A stretch of DNA of 64,000 nt from SHVO01 sp041905525 (GCA_041905525.1 JAYRKY010000001.1:248001-312000), one strand, 5' to 3'; positions 32,287 to 41,358 are shown, counted from the stretch's first letter. The notes: generated by a model from the sequence alone, not told the origin. Made by a program: numbers and translations.

Positions 32287-33572
32287 CCGATACCAATTCC
32301 GCTCTGTATGAACGCGCGCGCAAAGTGATTCCGGGCGGCGTCAACTCGCCGGTCCGCGCCTTCCGGTCCGTGGGTGGAACGCCGCGTTTCATCGCGAAAG
32401 CGGAAGGCGCCTACGTGACGGACGAAGAAGGTAAGCGTTACCTCGATTTCGTCGGCTCATGGGGCCCGCTTATCCTGGGCCATGCGCCTGCCGAAGTCGT
32501 CTCGGCGATCCAAAAGGCTGCCGCTCTCGGCACCACATACGGTGCGCCGTGCCGAGGCGAAGTGGACCTCGCCGAGAAGGTTGTCGCGTCGTATCCGGGC
32601 CTCGAACAAGTGCGCTTTGTGTCCTCCGGCACGGAAGCCACGATGAGCGCCATCCGCCTCGCGCGCGGCGCGACGGAACGCGATCTCATTGTGAAGTTCT
32701 CCGGCTGCTATCACGGTCATGCCGACCATCTGCTGGTCGCGGCCGGCTCCGGTCTGGTGACCGCCGGTCAGCCGTCCTCGGCCGGCGTGCCCAAGGATTT
32801 CGCGGCGCTGACGCGCGTGCTGCCGTTGGACGACGATGCCAAGCTGGAGGCGCTGTTCGCCGCCGAAGGCAAGCGCATCGCCGCCGTGATCATCGAGCCG
32901 GTGCCTGCCAACAACGGCCTCCTCCTCCAGCGTCCGGAATTCCTCCAGAAAGTGCGCAAGGTCACTCAGGATTACGGCGCGCTCCTGATCTTCGACGAAG
33001 TGATCTCGGGCTTTCGCGTACCCAAGGGCAATGCCGCGGCTTACTACGGCATCACGCCCGATCTCGCGACTTTCGGCAAAGTGATCGGCGGCGGTCTGCC
33101 CGTCGGCGCCTACGGCGGCTCGCGTAAACTCATGTCGAATATCGCGCCCGAAGGCTGCGTCTATCAGGCCGGCACGCTGTCGGGTAACCCGGTCGCGATG
33201 GCGGCGGGGCTCGCCATGCTGCGAATTCTCGAGCGCGACAATGTCATCGCGAAGCTCGACGAGATGGGAGCGATCCTGGAAGCGAAAGCGACCAAGGCTC
33301 TGAAGGCGACCGGTCGCGATGTCGGATTCGCCCGGATCGGCTCTATTTTCTGGCTGTCTTTCCAGCCCGGCCAGCCGCCGCGGTCGGCGGAGGCCATCGA
33401 CAGCGGCGCGGGCGCCCGCTTTGCGCCGCTCTTCCAGGCGCTTCTTGAAAAAGGAATCTACATCGCGCCTTCGGCGTACGAAGTCGGCTTCCTGTCCGCC
33501 GCGCACACCGAAGCACATATCGACACCCTGGTCGCAGGCCTCGCGGAGACCGTGGCCGCACTGCCGCGCTGA
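32283..33572 (+). CDS. hemL: Glutamate-1-semialdehyde 2,1-aminomutase
   Basis: A 429-residue PLP enzyme making 5-aminolevulinate from glutamate-1-semialdehyde, the second C5 step. The N-terminus KVIPGGVNSPVRAF is diagnostic. PLP contacts are SSGTEATMSAIRLAR, LIFDEVISGFR and the Schiff-base Lys266 in ATFGKVIGGGLPVGA. GTG start overlapping the hemA stop gives tight coupling, which fits channelling of the unstable semialdehyde between the two enzymes. Confidence 0.97.
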   Translation: MTDTNSALYERARKVIPGGVNSPVRAFRSVGGTPRFIAKAEGAYVTDEEGKRYLDFVGSWGPLILGHAPAEVVSAIQKAAALGTTYGAPCRGEVDLAEKVVASYPGLEQVRFVSSGTEATMSAIRLARGATERDLIVKFSGCYHGHADHLLVAAGSGLVTAGQPSSAGVPKDFAALTRVLPLDDDAKLEALFAAEGKRIAAVIIEPVPANNGLLLQRPEFLQKVRKVTQDYGALLIFDEVISGFRVPKGNAAAYYGITPDLATFGKVIGGGLPVGAYGGSRKLMSNIAPEGCVYQAGTLSGNPVAMAAGLAMLRILERDNVIAKLDEMGAILEAKATKALKATGRDVGFARIGSIFWLSFQPGQPPRSAEAIDSGAGARFAPLFQALLEKGIYIAPSAYEVGFLSAAHTEAHIDTLVAGLAETVAALPR

Positions 33573-33591
33573 CAAGCAACGGACGTCCGCC

Positions 33592-34695
33592 ATGGCTTCG
33601 ACACTTCGCTCCGACCCCATTCGCTTCCTGCACATCGTAATGATCGGCCTGCAGGTGTTTGCGGTCGCTCAGTTGATGTGGTGGCTATTCGATCAACATT
33701 CCGCCGCGTCTTCTCACGCACGCCAAATCCGCACGCTCTATACATACGATGTGGCGGCCGCGCAGCGGATGGACGAAGCAGGAATCCCCTCGGCGGAGAT
33801 CGTTGCCTTCTTTCCGCACTTGCAAGTCTCAGGCGGCGTCATCAGCTTGAAGCCCGAAGCCCTATTTGAGGTCGAGGAAGCGGAACGCAGCCGCGCCAAC
33901 CAGTACACCTGGGAAAGCGGCTTCTTTCTTTTGGTTCTTGCGGCCGGTATCGCGGTTCTCTGGCGCGGCTTGTCGGGTGAGGCCGAGATCCGCCGCAAGC
34001 AGGACAACTTCCTCGCGATGGTGTCGCACCAGTTCAAGACGCCGCTCGCCAGCCTTCAGCTTTCCTTGGAGACGATGCTGCGCCGTCAGCTTTCGCCCGA
34101 GCGTTTTCAGCAGCTTTCCCACCGGATGCTCGACGACTTGCGCCGCATGGAAAATATGGTGGCGAAGATTCTCGACAGCGCGCGCCTCGACCGTGGTCGG
34201 GTTCATCTGAACCGGGAGCGTATCGGCGTCGCCGAGGCCGTGCGTCATGTGCTCGCCAACGTCGAAGACGTCGCCAAGCGCGAGAACGTCACCCTCGCGG
34301 TCGATATTCCCGAAGACCTCGAACTCTTCGCCGATCCCATCGCGACGGACGGGGTATTGCGCAATCTGATTGAAAACGCCATTGCGGCGGTCGCGCCCAT
34401 GAAGGGCGGCGTTGTGACGGTGACCGGCCGGCGTGACGGCGGCGCCGTCGAGGTCGCCGTGAAGGATAGCGGTATCGGCTTTGAACCGGCTGAAGCGGCG
34501 CGCCTCTTCCAGAAGTTCGTTCGCCTCGATGCCGCGGGCGGGCGCGACGCGGCAGGGACCGGCCTTGGTCTCTACATCGTCCGGCGCTTCATGCATTTCG
34601 AAAACGGCGATGTGCGCGCAAGCAGCGAAGGGCCCGGAAAAGGCGCCACCTTCACCGTGACCTGGCCCGCCGCCGTGAGTCAGGATGCAACATGA
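33592..34695 (+). CDS. Membrane sensor histidine kinase inside the heme operon
   Basis: A 367-residue kinase. Helix 1 is about residues 12-33, a periplasmic loop runs 34-109, helix 2 about 110-126, then HisKA with His146 in LAMVSHQFKTPL (Gln replaces the usual Glu after the His), N-box NLIENAIAAV, and GTGLGLYIVRRF. The periplasmic loop has three His and two nearby Tyr but no Cys. It starts 19 nt after hemL and overlaps the regulator gene by 4 nt. The signal could be heme, a porphyrin, oxygen or redox state; this is inferred from location only. Confidence 0.93.
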   Translation: MASTLRSDPIRFLHIVMIGLQVFAVAQLMWWLFDQHSAASSHARQIRTLYTYDVAAAQRMDEAGIPSAEIVAFFPHLQVSGGVISLKPEALFEVEEAERSRANQYTWESGFFLLVLAAGIAVLWRGLSGEAEIRRKQDNFLAMVSHQFKTPLASLQLSLETMLRRQLSPERFQQLSHRMLDDLRRMENMVAKILDSARLDRGRVHLNRERIGVAEAVRHVLANVEDVAKRENVTLAVDIPEDLELFADPIATDGVLRNLIENAIAAVAPMKGGVVTVTGRRDGGAVEVAVKDSGIGFEPAEAARLFQKFVRLDAAGGRDAAGTGLGLYIVRRFMHFENGDVRASSEGPGKGATFTVTWPAAVSQDAT

Positions 34696-35420
34696 CGAAT
34701 TCCCAACACCGCATTCTTGTCGTCGAGGACGACCGCCATCTCGCCGAGGGCATGGCGGAAAATATGCGCGCCGAGGGTTATCTTGCGGACACGGCTCATG
34801 ACGGGCGGGCAGGCCTCGCGCAAGCCCTGGCTGCGGACTACGACCTTCTGATCCTGGACGTCATGCTGCCGCATATGGACGGCTTCGCCCTCTGCCGCGA
34901 GATGCGCGAAAAGGGCAAAAATACACCCGTACTGTTCCTCACCGCGCGCGGCGATCCGCAGGACCGGGTTCGCGGGCTGGAGGCGGGCGGCGACGACTAT
35001 CTCACCAAGCCCTTCCATCTCGACGAATTTCTCCTGCGTGTGAAGGCGATCTTGCGGCGCTGGGATTGGTTCAAACAATCCATGGCGAAGCCCTCCACGG
35101 GCGGGATCCTTAACTTTGCCGGAAACGAAGTGAACTTCCGTACCTTCCGCGCCAAATCCTGGGACGGTTCGTTCCACGATCTGACCGAAAAAGAAGCCAT
35201 GATCATGAAAGTCCTGTCGGAGCATCCCGGCGAGGTCGTGACCCGCGACGACCTGCTGGAGCGTGTGTGGGGCTACGAGGTGTTTCCCTCGACCCGCACC
35301 GTCGACAATTTCATCCTGCGCCTGCGCAAGATTTTCGAACGCGCGCCGCACGATCCCAAACATTTCCTGACGGTGCGCGGCGTCGGCTACCGTTTCCTTC
35401 CCGAAGGAGAAGTCTCGTGA
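34692..35420 (+). CDS. OmpR/PhoB-family response regulator inside the heme operon
   Basis: A 242-residue regulator: receiver with acidic pair in VVEDDRHLAEG, phospho-acceptor Asp in LLILDVMLPHMDG and Lys in YLTKPFHLDE; winged-helix DNA-binding domain with LTEKEAMIMKVLSEHPGEVV and the recognition helix region STRTVDNFILRLRKIF, ending TVRGVGYRF. ATGA overlap with the kinase and GTGA overlap with hemC embed it fully in the operon. It probably binds the direct repeats upstream of hemA. Confidence 0.95.
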   Translation: MTNSQHRILVVEDDRHLAEGMAENMRAEGYLADTAHDGRAGLAQALAADYDLLILDVMLPHMDGFALCREMREKGKNTPVLFLTARGDPQDRVRGLEAGGDDYLTKPFHLDEFLLRVKAILRRWDWFKQSMAKPSTGGILNFAGNEVNFRTFRAKSWDGSFHDLTEKEAMIMKVLSEHPGEVVTRDDLLERVWGYEVFPSTRTVDNFILRLRKIFERAPHDPKHFLTVRGVGYRFLPEGEVS

Positions 35421-36373
35421 CCTTGCGCATCGGAACTCGTGGTTCGGCCCTCGCTCTCTGGCAGTCGGAGGAGGTCAAACGCCTCATTGGGCTGATCCCC
35501 GGCGCGCCCACGGTGGAACTCGTCATCATCAAGACCCGCGGCGACCTGCAAACGGATATCCCGCTGTGGTCGACGGAAGGAAAGGGTTTCTTCACCGCCG
35601 AGCTTGACCGCGCGTTGCTCGACAAAGACGTGGACCTAGTCGTGCATAGCTTGAAGGACCTTGCGACGGCGATGACCGCGGGCACGGCGCTCGCGGCTGT
35701 TCTCGAGCGGGAAGACCCGCGCGACGCGCTGGTTTCGCGCGGCGGCCTCGACTTCGCCGCGTTGCCGGCCGGCGCACGGATCGGCACCTCAAGCCTGCGC
35801 CGCAAGGCGTTCCTAGCCAAGGCGCGCCCGGACCTCAAGCAGGTGGAGCTGCGCGGTAACGTGCCGACGCGTTTGCGCAAGCTGGAAGAGGGCGAGTACG
35901 ACGCCATCATCCTCGCCACCGCCGGCCTGAAGCGCCTCGGCTTGGGCAACAAGATCACCCAGATCCTGCCGACGGACATTTTCCCGAACGCCGCCGCGCA
36001 AGGCGCGATTGCAATCTGTGCCCGCGACGGCGACACCGAGACCCTGCGGTGGTTGCGCCCGCTCGATCATGGCGCAACACGCGTCGCGGTCGAAGCCGAG
36101 CGCGCGATGTTGGGCCGGCTCGAAGGGGGCTGCCAGGTGCCACTTGGGGTACTCGCCACCGTCAGCGGCAACGAACTGTCCCTTTACGCCGCCGCCTGCA
36201 ACCTCGATGGCCGCGACTTCGTCTCCGTGTCCCAAAGCGGACATTCAAGCAATGCGGTCGCTCTTGGCGAAGCTGCCGCCTCCGCGTTCGTCTCGAGGGC
36301 GGTGGGGCCGTCCTGGCGCAAGCCAACGCCCGCCGCTTGGCCGGCGCCGCTCCTGCCCAGCCTTGATTGCTAG
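35417..36373 (+). CDS. hemC: Porphobilinogen deaminase (hydroxymethylbilane synthase)
   Basis: A 318-residue enzyme joining four porphobilinogen units. Motifs: LRIGTRGSALALWQ, catalytic Asp81 in VVHSLKDLAT, TSSLRRKAFLA, and Cys239 in LEGGCQVPLG for the dipyrromethane cofactor. GTG start overlaps the response-regulator stop. Normal length. No hemD (uroporphyrinogen III synthase) follows, although hemC and hemD are often neighbours. Confidence 0.97.
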   Translation: MTLRIGTRGSALALWQSEEVKRLIGLIPGAPTVELVIIKTRGDLQTDIPLWSTEGKGFFTAELDRALLDKDVDLVVHSLKDLATAMTAGTALAAVLEREDPRDALVSRGGLDFAALPAGARIGTSSLRRKAFLAKARPDLKQVELRGNVPTRLRKLEEGEYDAIILATAGLKRLGLGNKITQILPTDIFPNAAAQGAIAICARDGDTETLRWLRPLDHGATRVAVEAERAMLGRLEGGCQVPLGVLATVSGNELSLYAAACNLDGRDFVSVSQSGHSSNAVALGEAAASAFVSRAVGPSWRKPTPAAWPAPLLPSLDC

Positions 36374-36399
36374 AAACAACCGAACAAAAGAGAAGCCCC

Positions 36400-37434
36400 G
36401 TGACCGATCCGACCGCGCTCCCACCGTTTCTCGCAGCCTGCAGGGGCCTGCCGACGCCGCATACGCCGATCTGGGTTATGCGTCAGGCGGGGCGTTATCT
36501 TCCTGAATACCGCGAAGTGCGCTCGAAGGTGGGATTCGCCGAACTTACCCGGACGCCGGAGCTGGCGGCGGAAGTCACGTTGCAACCCATCCGCCGCTTC
36601 GCCTTCGATGCCTCGATCATCTTCTCGGACATCATGGTTCCTTTGGAAGGGATGGGCATCGATCTCGATTACACGCCCGGGCCTGTCATCGCCGATCCGA
36701 TCCGGACCTTGAAGCAGGTCGAAGCGATCCGCCCGCTGGTGCCGGAGCGCGATGTGCCGTTTGTGATGGAAGCGATCAAGCTGACGCGCGCGGGGCTGCC
36801 GGCCCATGTGCCGCTCATCGGCTTTGCGGGTTCGCCGTTCACTTTGTTCGCCTATCTGGTTGCGGGCAAGCCTTCGAAGGAATTTGCGGTGCCGCGCTCG
36901 TTCGTGCATGCCGAGCCTGAGGTCACGGCGCGCCTTCTCGAACGCCTGGCCGACGCGATGATCGTATATTTGCGCGCCCAGGCCGCTGCCGGTGCCCAAG
37001 CGCTGATGCTGTTCGAATCCTGGGGTGGACTGCTCGGCCCGCACGACTTCCGTAATGTCGCGCTCCCGCCGGTGAAGCGAATCTTCGAGGGCCTCAAGGA
37101 CCTTGGCGTGCCGTTGATCTACTTCGCCAACAATTGTGGCACCCTGCTCGACATCATTGCCGAACTGCCGGTGCATGTCGTCGGTCTGGATTGGCGCGTG
37201 CCGCTGGCCGGCGCCCGCAAGTCGCTGCCGGGCAAGGCGATCCAAGGCAATCTCGATCCGGCGGTCCTGTTCGCGCCAAAGGCGGCGCTTGAAAAGCGCA
37301 TCGACGAAATTCTCGCCGACGCTGGCCCCGCTCCGGGCCACATCTTCAACCTCGGCCACGGCATTTGGCCGGAAGTCGATCCCGATGCGGTGAAGCGCCT
37401 CGTCGACTACGTGCACGAACGGACTACAAAATGA
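36400..37434 (+). CDS. hemE: Uroporphyrinogen decarboxylase
   Basis: A 344-residue enzyme converting uroporphyrinogen III to coproporphyrinogen III. The signature PIWVMRQAGRYLPEYR lies near the N-terminus; FSDIMVPLEGMG holds the catalytic Asp; GFAGSPFTLFAYLV and QGNLDPAVL are conserved. GTG start 26 nt after hemC. An in-frame ATG 33 nt upstream is less likely because the conserved protein begins here. Its stop overlaps hemF (ATGA). Confidence 0.96.
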   Translation: MTDPTALPPFLAACRGLPTPHTPIWVMRQAGRYLPEYREVRSKVGFAELTRTPELAAEVTLQPIRRFAFDASIIFSDIMVPLEGMGIDLDYTPGPVIADPIRTLKQVEAIRPLVPERDVPFVMEAIKLTRAGLPAHVPLIGFAGSPFTLFAYLVAGKPSKEFAVPRSFVHAEPEVTARLLERLADAMIVYLRAQAAAGAQALMLFESWGGLLGPHDFRNVALPPVKRIFEGLKDLGVPLIYFANNCGTLLDIIAELPVHVVGLDWRVPLAGARKSLPGKAIQGNLDPAVLFAPKAALEKRIDEILADAGPAPGHIFNLGHGIWPEVDPDAVKRLVDYVHERTTK

Positions 37435-38270
37435 CATCGCAAGCCTCCGACGCCTTTATCGCGGATGCGGTCTCTTTTTTTAAAGACCTGCAGGACCGCA
37501 TCTGCGCCAGTTTCGAAAGCTTCGAAGACGGCGTGAAGTTCGAGCAAACCGAGTGGGAACGCGGCCCCGACCACCGCTTGAAGGGCGGCGGGCGCATGCG
37601 CGTGATCCGCGGCAAAGTGTTCGAAAAAGCCGGCGTCAATGTCAGCCATGTGTGGGGCAAGCTGTCGGACCAGGGCATGGCCCAGGTGCAAGGAGCGCAC
37701 GAGTCCGGCGGCCACTTCACCGCCAGCGGCATTTCGCTGGTCACCCATATGGACAATCCGTTCGTTCCGACCGTGCACATGAATTTGCGCTTCATGCACA
37801 CCAGCAAACTGTGGCTGGGCGGCGGCGCCGATCTGACGCCGACCATCCCGTTCGATGAAGATACGAAGGATTTCCACGCGGCTTTGAGGGACGCGTGCGA
37901 ACGCTACCGTCCCGGCGCCTACGCCGAGTACAAGGAGTGGTGCGACAAGTATTTCTATCTTCCGCACCGCAAAGAACCACGCGGCGTCGGCGGCGTGTTC
38001 TTCGACGATCTCAACAGCGGCGACATCCACAAGGATTTTTCGCTGTTGCAAGGGGTGGGCGCGGCGTTCCTCGACGTCATCCCCAAGATCGTCGCCCGCC
38101 GCAAGGACACCCCGTTCACTGCGGCGGATAAAGAAAAACAGCTGATCAAGCGCGGCCGCTATGTCGAGTTCAACCTGGTCTACGATCGGGGCACGAAATT
38201 CGGCTTCGCGACCGACGCCAATCCCGACGCGTATCTGATGAGCATGCCACCGACGGCGCGGTGGCCGTAG
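37431..38270 (+). CDS. hemF: Coproporphyrinogen III oxidase, oxygen-dependent
   Basis: A 279-residue enzyme using O2 to convert coproporphyrinogen III to protoporphyrinogen IX. Motifs: GGRMRVIRGKVFEKAGVNVS, HMNLRFM, LGGGADLTP, RGVGGVFFDDL and EFNLVYDRGTKFG. Choice of the O2-dependent form fits an aerobic organism. Translationally coupled to hemE. Confidence 0.97.
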   Translation: MTSQASDAFIADAVSFFKDLQDRICASFESFEDGVKFEQTEWERGPDHRLKGGGRMRVIRGKVFEKAGVNVSHVWGKLSDQGMAQVQGAHESGGHFTASGISLVTHMDNPFVPTVHMNLRFMHTSKLWLGGGADLTPTIPFDEDTKDFHAALRDACERYRPGAYAEYKEWCDKYFYLPHRKEPRGVGGVFFDDLNSGDIHKDFSLLQGVGAAFLDVIPKIVARRKDTPFTAADKEKQLIKRGRYVEFNLVYDRGTKFGFATDANPDAYLMSMPPTARWP

Positions 38271-38305
38271 AGTCAACGCCGTTCGAAGGCCAAGTGGGAA
38301 TCCTC

Positions 38306-38740
38306 ATGCTGTATTTCTGGGTCAAAGCGCTGCACATCATTTCGGTCATCGCCTGGATGGCGGGCCTCTTGTATCTGCCGCGCTTGTTCGTCAATCACGT
38401 GGGTCTCGCGCCCGGCTCCGCGGCGTCCGACATGCTGAAGGGCATGGAAGGCCGGCTGTTGCGCATCATCATGCGCCCCGCCGCCGCCGCGACCTTCATC
38501 TTCGGGATTGCAATGCTGTTCCTGCCGGAAAGCCCGGTTGATTGGCATCAAGGATGGCTGCACGCCAAGCTGGCCTTCGTCGCCGGTCTCGGCTTCATGC
38601 ATGGCAAGATGGAGCGTTGGGCGAAGGACTTCGCCAACGACGCCAACACCCGCACGTCCAAGTTCTATCGCGCCATCAACGAAGTGCCGACCCTGTTCAT
38701 GATCATCATCGTGATCCTGGTGGTCGTGAAGCCGTTCTAG
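38306..38740 (+). CDS. hemJ: Protoporphyrinogen IX oxidase HemJ
   Basis: A 144-residue membrane protein with four helices that oxidises protoporphyrinogen IX. The N-terminus MLYFWVKALHIISVIAWMAG is diagnostic, with the essential His10. LYLPRLFVNH and KLAFVAGLGFMHG are also conserved. ATG 38306 is preferred over GTG 38261 because it gives the canonical start and has GTGGGA upstream. Last gene of the heme operon; ferrochelatase is not in the window. Confidence 0.93.
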   Translation: MLYFWVKALHIISVIAWMAGLLYLPRLFVNHVGLAPGSAASDMLKGMEGRLLRIIMRPAAAATFIFGIAMLFLPESPVDWHQGWLHAKLAFVAGLGFMHGKMERWAKDFANDANTRTSKFYRAINEVPTLFMIIIVILVVVKPF

Positions 38741-38746
38741 CGGAGA

Positions 38747-40900
38747 TTAATCCGCCGATCTCGGCTGTGCGTCCTTCACGATCGGCAGGTTCCGGATGCG
38801 CCGGCCCGTCGCCTTGTACATGGCGTTCAGAAGGGCAGGCGTGACCGGCGGAGCGCCCGGCTCGCCGACGCCGCCCCAGAAGTCGTAGGACGGCACCAGC
38901 ACCACCTCGACAACCGGCATCTCAGCCATCTTCACCATCGGATAATCGTGGTAGTTGCCCTGCTCGACACCGCCGTTTTTGATTGTGATCTCGCCATAAA
39001 GCGCGGCCGAGAGGGCCCACGCCACTGCGCCTTCAGTCTGAGCCTTGACCGTGTCCGGGTTGACAACGTGGCCGCAGTCGATCGCCGTCACCACGCGGTG
39101 AACCTTCGGGTGTCCGTCGGGGCGCACTGAGGCTTCAACCACCGAGGCCACATAGCTGCCATAGCCGTCGACCTGGGCGATGCCTTGGAACACGCCCTTC
39201 GGCAGCGAACGGCCCCATCCGGCGGCTTTGGCGGCGGCTTCCAGACACGCCAGCTGCTTGGGCGCTTTTGCAAGAAGTTTGCGCCGGAACTCGTAAGGAT
39301 CCATCCCGGCGGCTTCGGCCATCTCGTCCACGAAGCATTCGCGGAAGTAGCCGTTCTGCGAGTGGTTCACCGAGCGCCAGTAGCCCACGGGCACGTGGGT
39401 ATTGCGCATGCCGAAGTCCACGCGCCGGTTCGGCACGTCGTAAGGGTTATCCGTGAAGCACACCAGGAAACCGAGATCGGGCCCCTTCTTCAGGGCCTCC
39501 GGGTTGGCGGTGGACAGGATCGATTGACCGGCGATGCGTGTATCCCAGGCAATGGGATTGTTCTGGGCGTCGAAGGCGGCCTTGAACTTCGCCGAGGAGA
39601 TCGGACGGTAATAGTCGTGCCGGATGTCCTCTTCGCGCGACCAGATCACCTGCACCGGCTTGCCCAGACGCTTCGAAAGTTCGACCGCCTCCGGCACATA
39701 TTCGAGCTGGCCGCCGCGGCGCCCGAAGCCGCCGCCGGCCATCACCGGATGCACTTTCACTTTGCCGATGTCCACACCCGCGGCTTTAGCGGCCAGATTC
39801 AGTGTGGCTTCGATGTTCTGCGTCGGCGCCCAAATTTCAACGAGGTCCGCCGTCACGCGCGCGGTGGCGTTTTGCGGCTCCATGGGAACGTGGCTGAGGA
39901 ACGGGGCGTGATACTCCGCCTCGATCACCTTCGCGCCCTTGGCAATCGCGGCCGCCACGTCGCCTTCGTTCGCGCCCTCGAGTGCGTCCGTCGCTGTCAG
40001 TCCGCTCTTCACGAACTTCAGCACGTCGGCGTGATTCACATTGCCGTTGGGCCCGCGGTCCCATTCGATCGGAAGGGCGGTCAGAGCCCGTGACGCCTCG
40101 AAATAACTGTCGGCCACAACGGCGACGGCGGTGTCGAACAACGGCACCACCGCGCGGACGCCGGGCATCTTCGCCACGGCGGCTTCGTCGATGCTCTTCA
40201 ATTTTCCGCCAAACGCCGGGCTGTGCTCGATGGCGGCGAACAGCATCTCCGGCAGCCGGACATCGATGGCAAATACCGGCTTACCCAGGACCTTGTCGGG
40301 AATTTCCAACCGGTTCTTGGGCGTTCCCAGGATCGTCCATTCCGTATGCGACTTCAGCGTCACGTCCTTGGGCGCGGGCATGCGCGCGGCGGCGCTCGCC
40401 ACTTTCCCGTACGTCAGCATCCGGCCCGTCGGCGTGTGCGTGAGAACGCTTTTATCGGCGCGCACCTCGCTCGCGGGCACTTTCCACTGTTGCGCCGCCG
40501 CAGCGATGAGCATTTCACGGGCGCTGGCGCCTGCCTTCCGCAGATATTCATGACTGGTGCGCACGGCTCGGCTGCCGACGGTCGCCGTGCCGCCCCAAAC
40601 GCGGTTGCGTTGGACGTGTTCGGTCGGGTTGATGAATTCCGGTTTCACCTTCGCCCAGTCGGCATTCAATTCTTCGGCCACCATCATGGGCAGCGCGGTG
40701 AAAGCGCCCTGGCCCATTTCCGAGTGCGCCACGCGCACGATGATGGTGTCGTCCGGCTGAATGACGATCCACGCGTTGACTTCCGGGGCAGCCGCGGCCG
40801 CTTCAGCTTCGCTGCCCGGCAGCGAGAAACCGAGCATGAAGCCGCCGCCTGCGACGGTGGTGGCTTGGAGGAACAGACGACGATTGAGGGCGAAGTTCAT
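38747..40900 (-). CDS. Molybdopterin-binding large subunit, isoquinoline 1-oxidoreductase (IorB) type
   Basis: A 717-residue catalytic subunit of the xanthine oxidase family. The N-terminus NRRLFLQATTVAGGGF is a Tat signal, so it is exported folded with its cofactor. Motifs: VRVAHSEMGQGAFTALPMM, VWGGTATVGSRAVR, VHPVMAGGGFGRRG and the terminal GVGEPGAPPVTPAL holding the catalytic Glu. GAGGAG precedes ATG 40900. The 2Fe-2S partner gene lies 11 nt upstream. IorB-type enzymes oxidise N-heterocycles or aldehydes and pass electrons to the respiratory chain; true substrate unknown. Confidence 0.92.
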   Translation of the reverse strand: MNFALNRRLFLQATTVAGGGFMLGFSLPGSEAEAAAAAPEVNAWIVIQPDDTIIVRVAHSEMGQGAFTALPMMVAEELNADWAKVKPEFINPTEHVQRNRVWGGTATVGSRAVRTSHEYLRKAGASAREMLIAAAAQQWKVPASEVRADKSVLTHTPTGRMLTYGKVASAAARMPAPKDVTLKSHTEWTILGTPKNRLEIPDKVLGKPVFAIDVRLPEMLFAAIEHSPAFGGKLKSIDEAAVAKMPGVRAVVPLFDTAVAVVADSYFEASRALTALPIEWDRGPNGNVNHADVLKFVKSGLTATDALEGANEGDVAAAIAKGAKVIEAEYHAPFLSHVPMEPQNATARVTADLVEIWAPTQNIEATLNLAAKAAGVDIGKVKVHPVMAGGGFGRRGGQLEYVPEAVELSKRLGKPVQVIWSREEDIRHDYYRPISSAKFKAAFDAQNNPIAWDTRIAGQSILSTANPEALKKGPDLGFLVCFTDNPYDVPNRRVDFGMRNTHVPVGYWRSVNHSQNGYFRECFVDEMAEAAGMDPYEFRRKLLAKAPKQLACLEAAAKAAGWGRSLPKGVFQGIAQVDGYGSYVASVVEASVRPDGHPKVHRVVTAIDCGHVVNPDTVKAQTEGAVAWALSAALYGEITIKNGGVEQGNYHDYPMVKMAEMPVVEVVLVPSYDFWGGVGEPGAPPVTPALLNAMYKATGRRIRNLPIVKDAQPRSAD

Positions 40901-40911
40901 GATGCTTCTCC

Positions 40912-41358
40912 TCAGGTCTTGGCGATGGAGTGGATGGCGGCGCGCACGCGTGGATAGGTGCCGCAGCGGCAGATATTTGTAATCGCGGCGTCGATGTCCG
41001 CATCGGTCGGATTTGGTTTCTGCGTCAGAAGGGCGGCTGCCGCCATCATCATGCCCGGTTGGCAGTAGCCGCATTGCGGCACTTCATGGGCGATCCAGGC
41101 GGCCTGGACCGGATGGCTGCCGTCCGTCGAGAGTCCCTCGATGGTGGTGATCTTGGCGTCCGTCACCATGCCTACCGGTGTGACGCAGGCGCGCGCGGCC
41201 AGCCCGTCGATATGCACGGTGCAGGCGCCGCATTGTGCGATCCCACATCCGAACTTGGTGCCGGTCATCGCCAGTTTGTCGCGCAATACCCAGAGCAGCG
41301 GCGTCGACGGATCGACCTCCACCTCGTGGCTTTGGCCGTTGATGGAAAGGGTGATCAT
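40912..41358 (-). CDS. 2Fe-2S subunit of the molybdenum hydroxylase (IorA type)
   Basis: A 148-residue iron-sulfur subunit. Cluster I cysteines: GTKFGCGIAQCGACTVHIDG plus RACVTPVG; cluster II: QCGYCQPGMMMAA and ICRCGTYPRVR. Start ATG 41358 follows GGGAGG. A longer open frame upstream is not used. With the downstream Mo subunit it forms a two-subunit enzyme without a flavin subunit, as in IorAB. Depends on molybdate, for which modABC is present 13 kb away. Confidence 0.95.
   Translation of the reverse strand: MITLSINGQSHEVEVDPSTPLLWVLRDKLAMTGTKFGCGIAQCGACTVHIDGLAARACVTPVGMVTDAKITTIEGLSTDGSHPVQAAWIAHEVPQCGYCQPGMMMAAAALLTQKPNPTDADIDAAITNICRCGTYPRVRAAIHSIAKT

Noticed and set aside
32457..33635. 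Long antisense open frame over hemL
   Set aside because: Shadow of hemL, with no domain character and no ribosome site.
38741..38765. Small inverted repeat after hemJ as a terminator
   Set aside because: The pairing is only 4-5 bp, has no T-run and overlaps the end of the convergent Mo-subunit gene.
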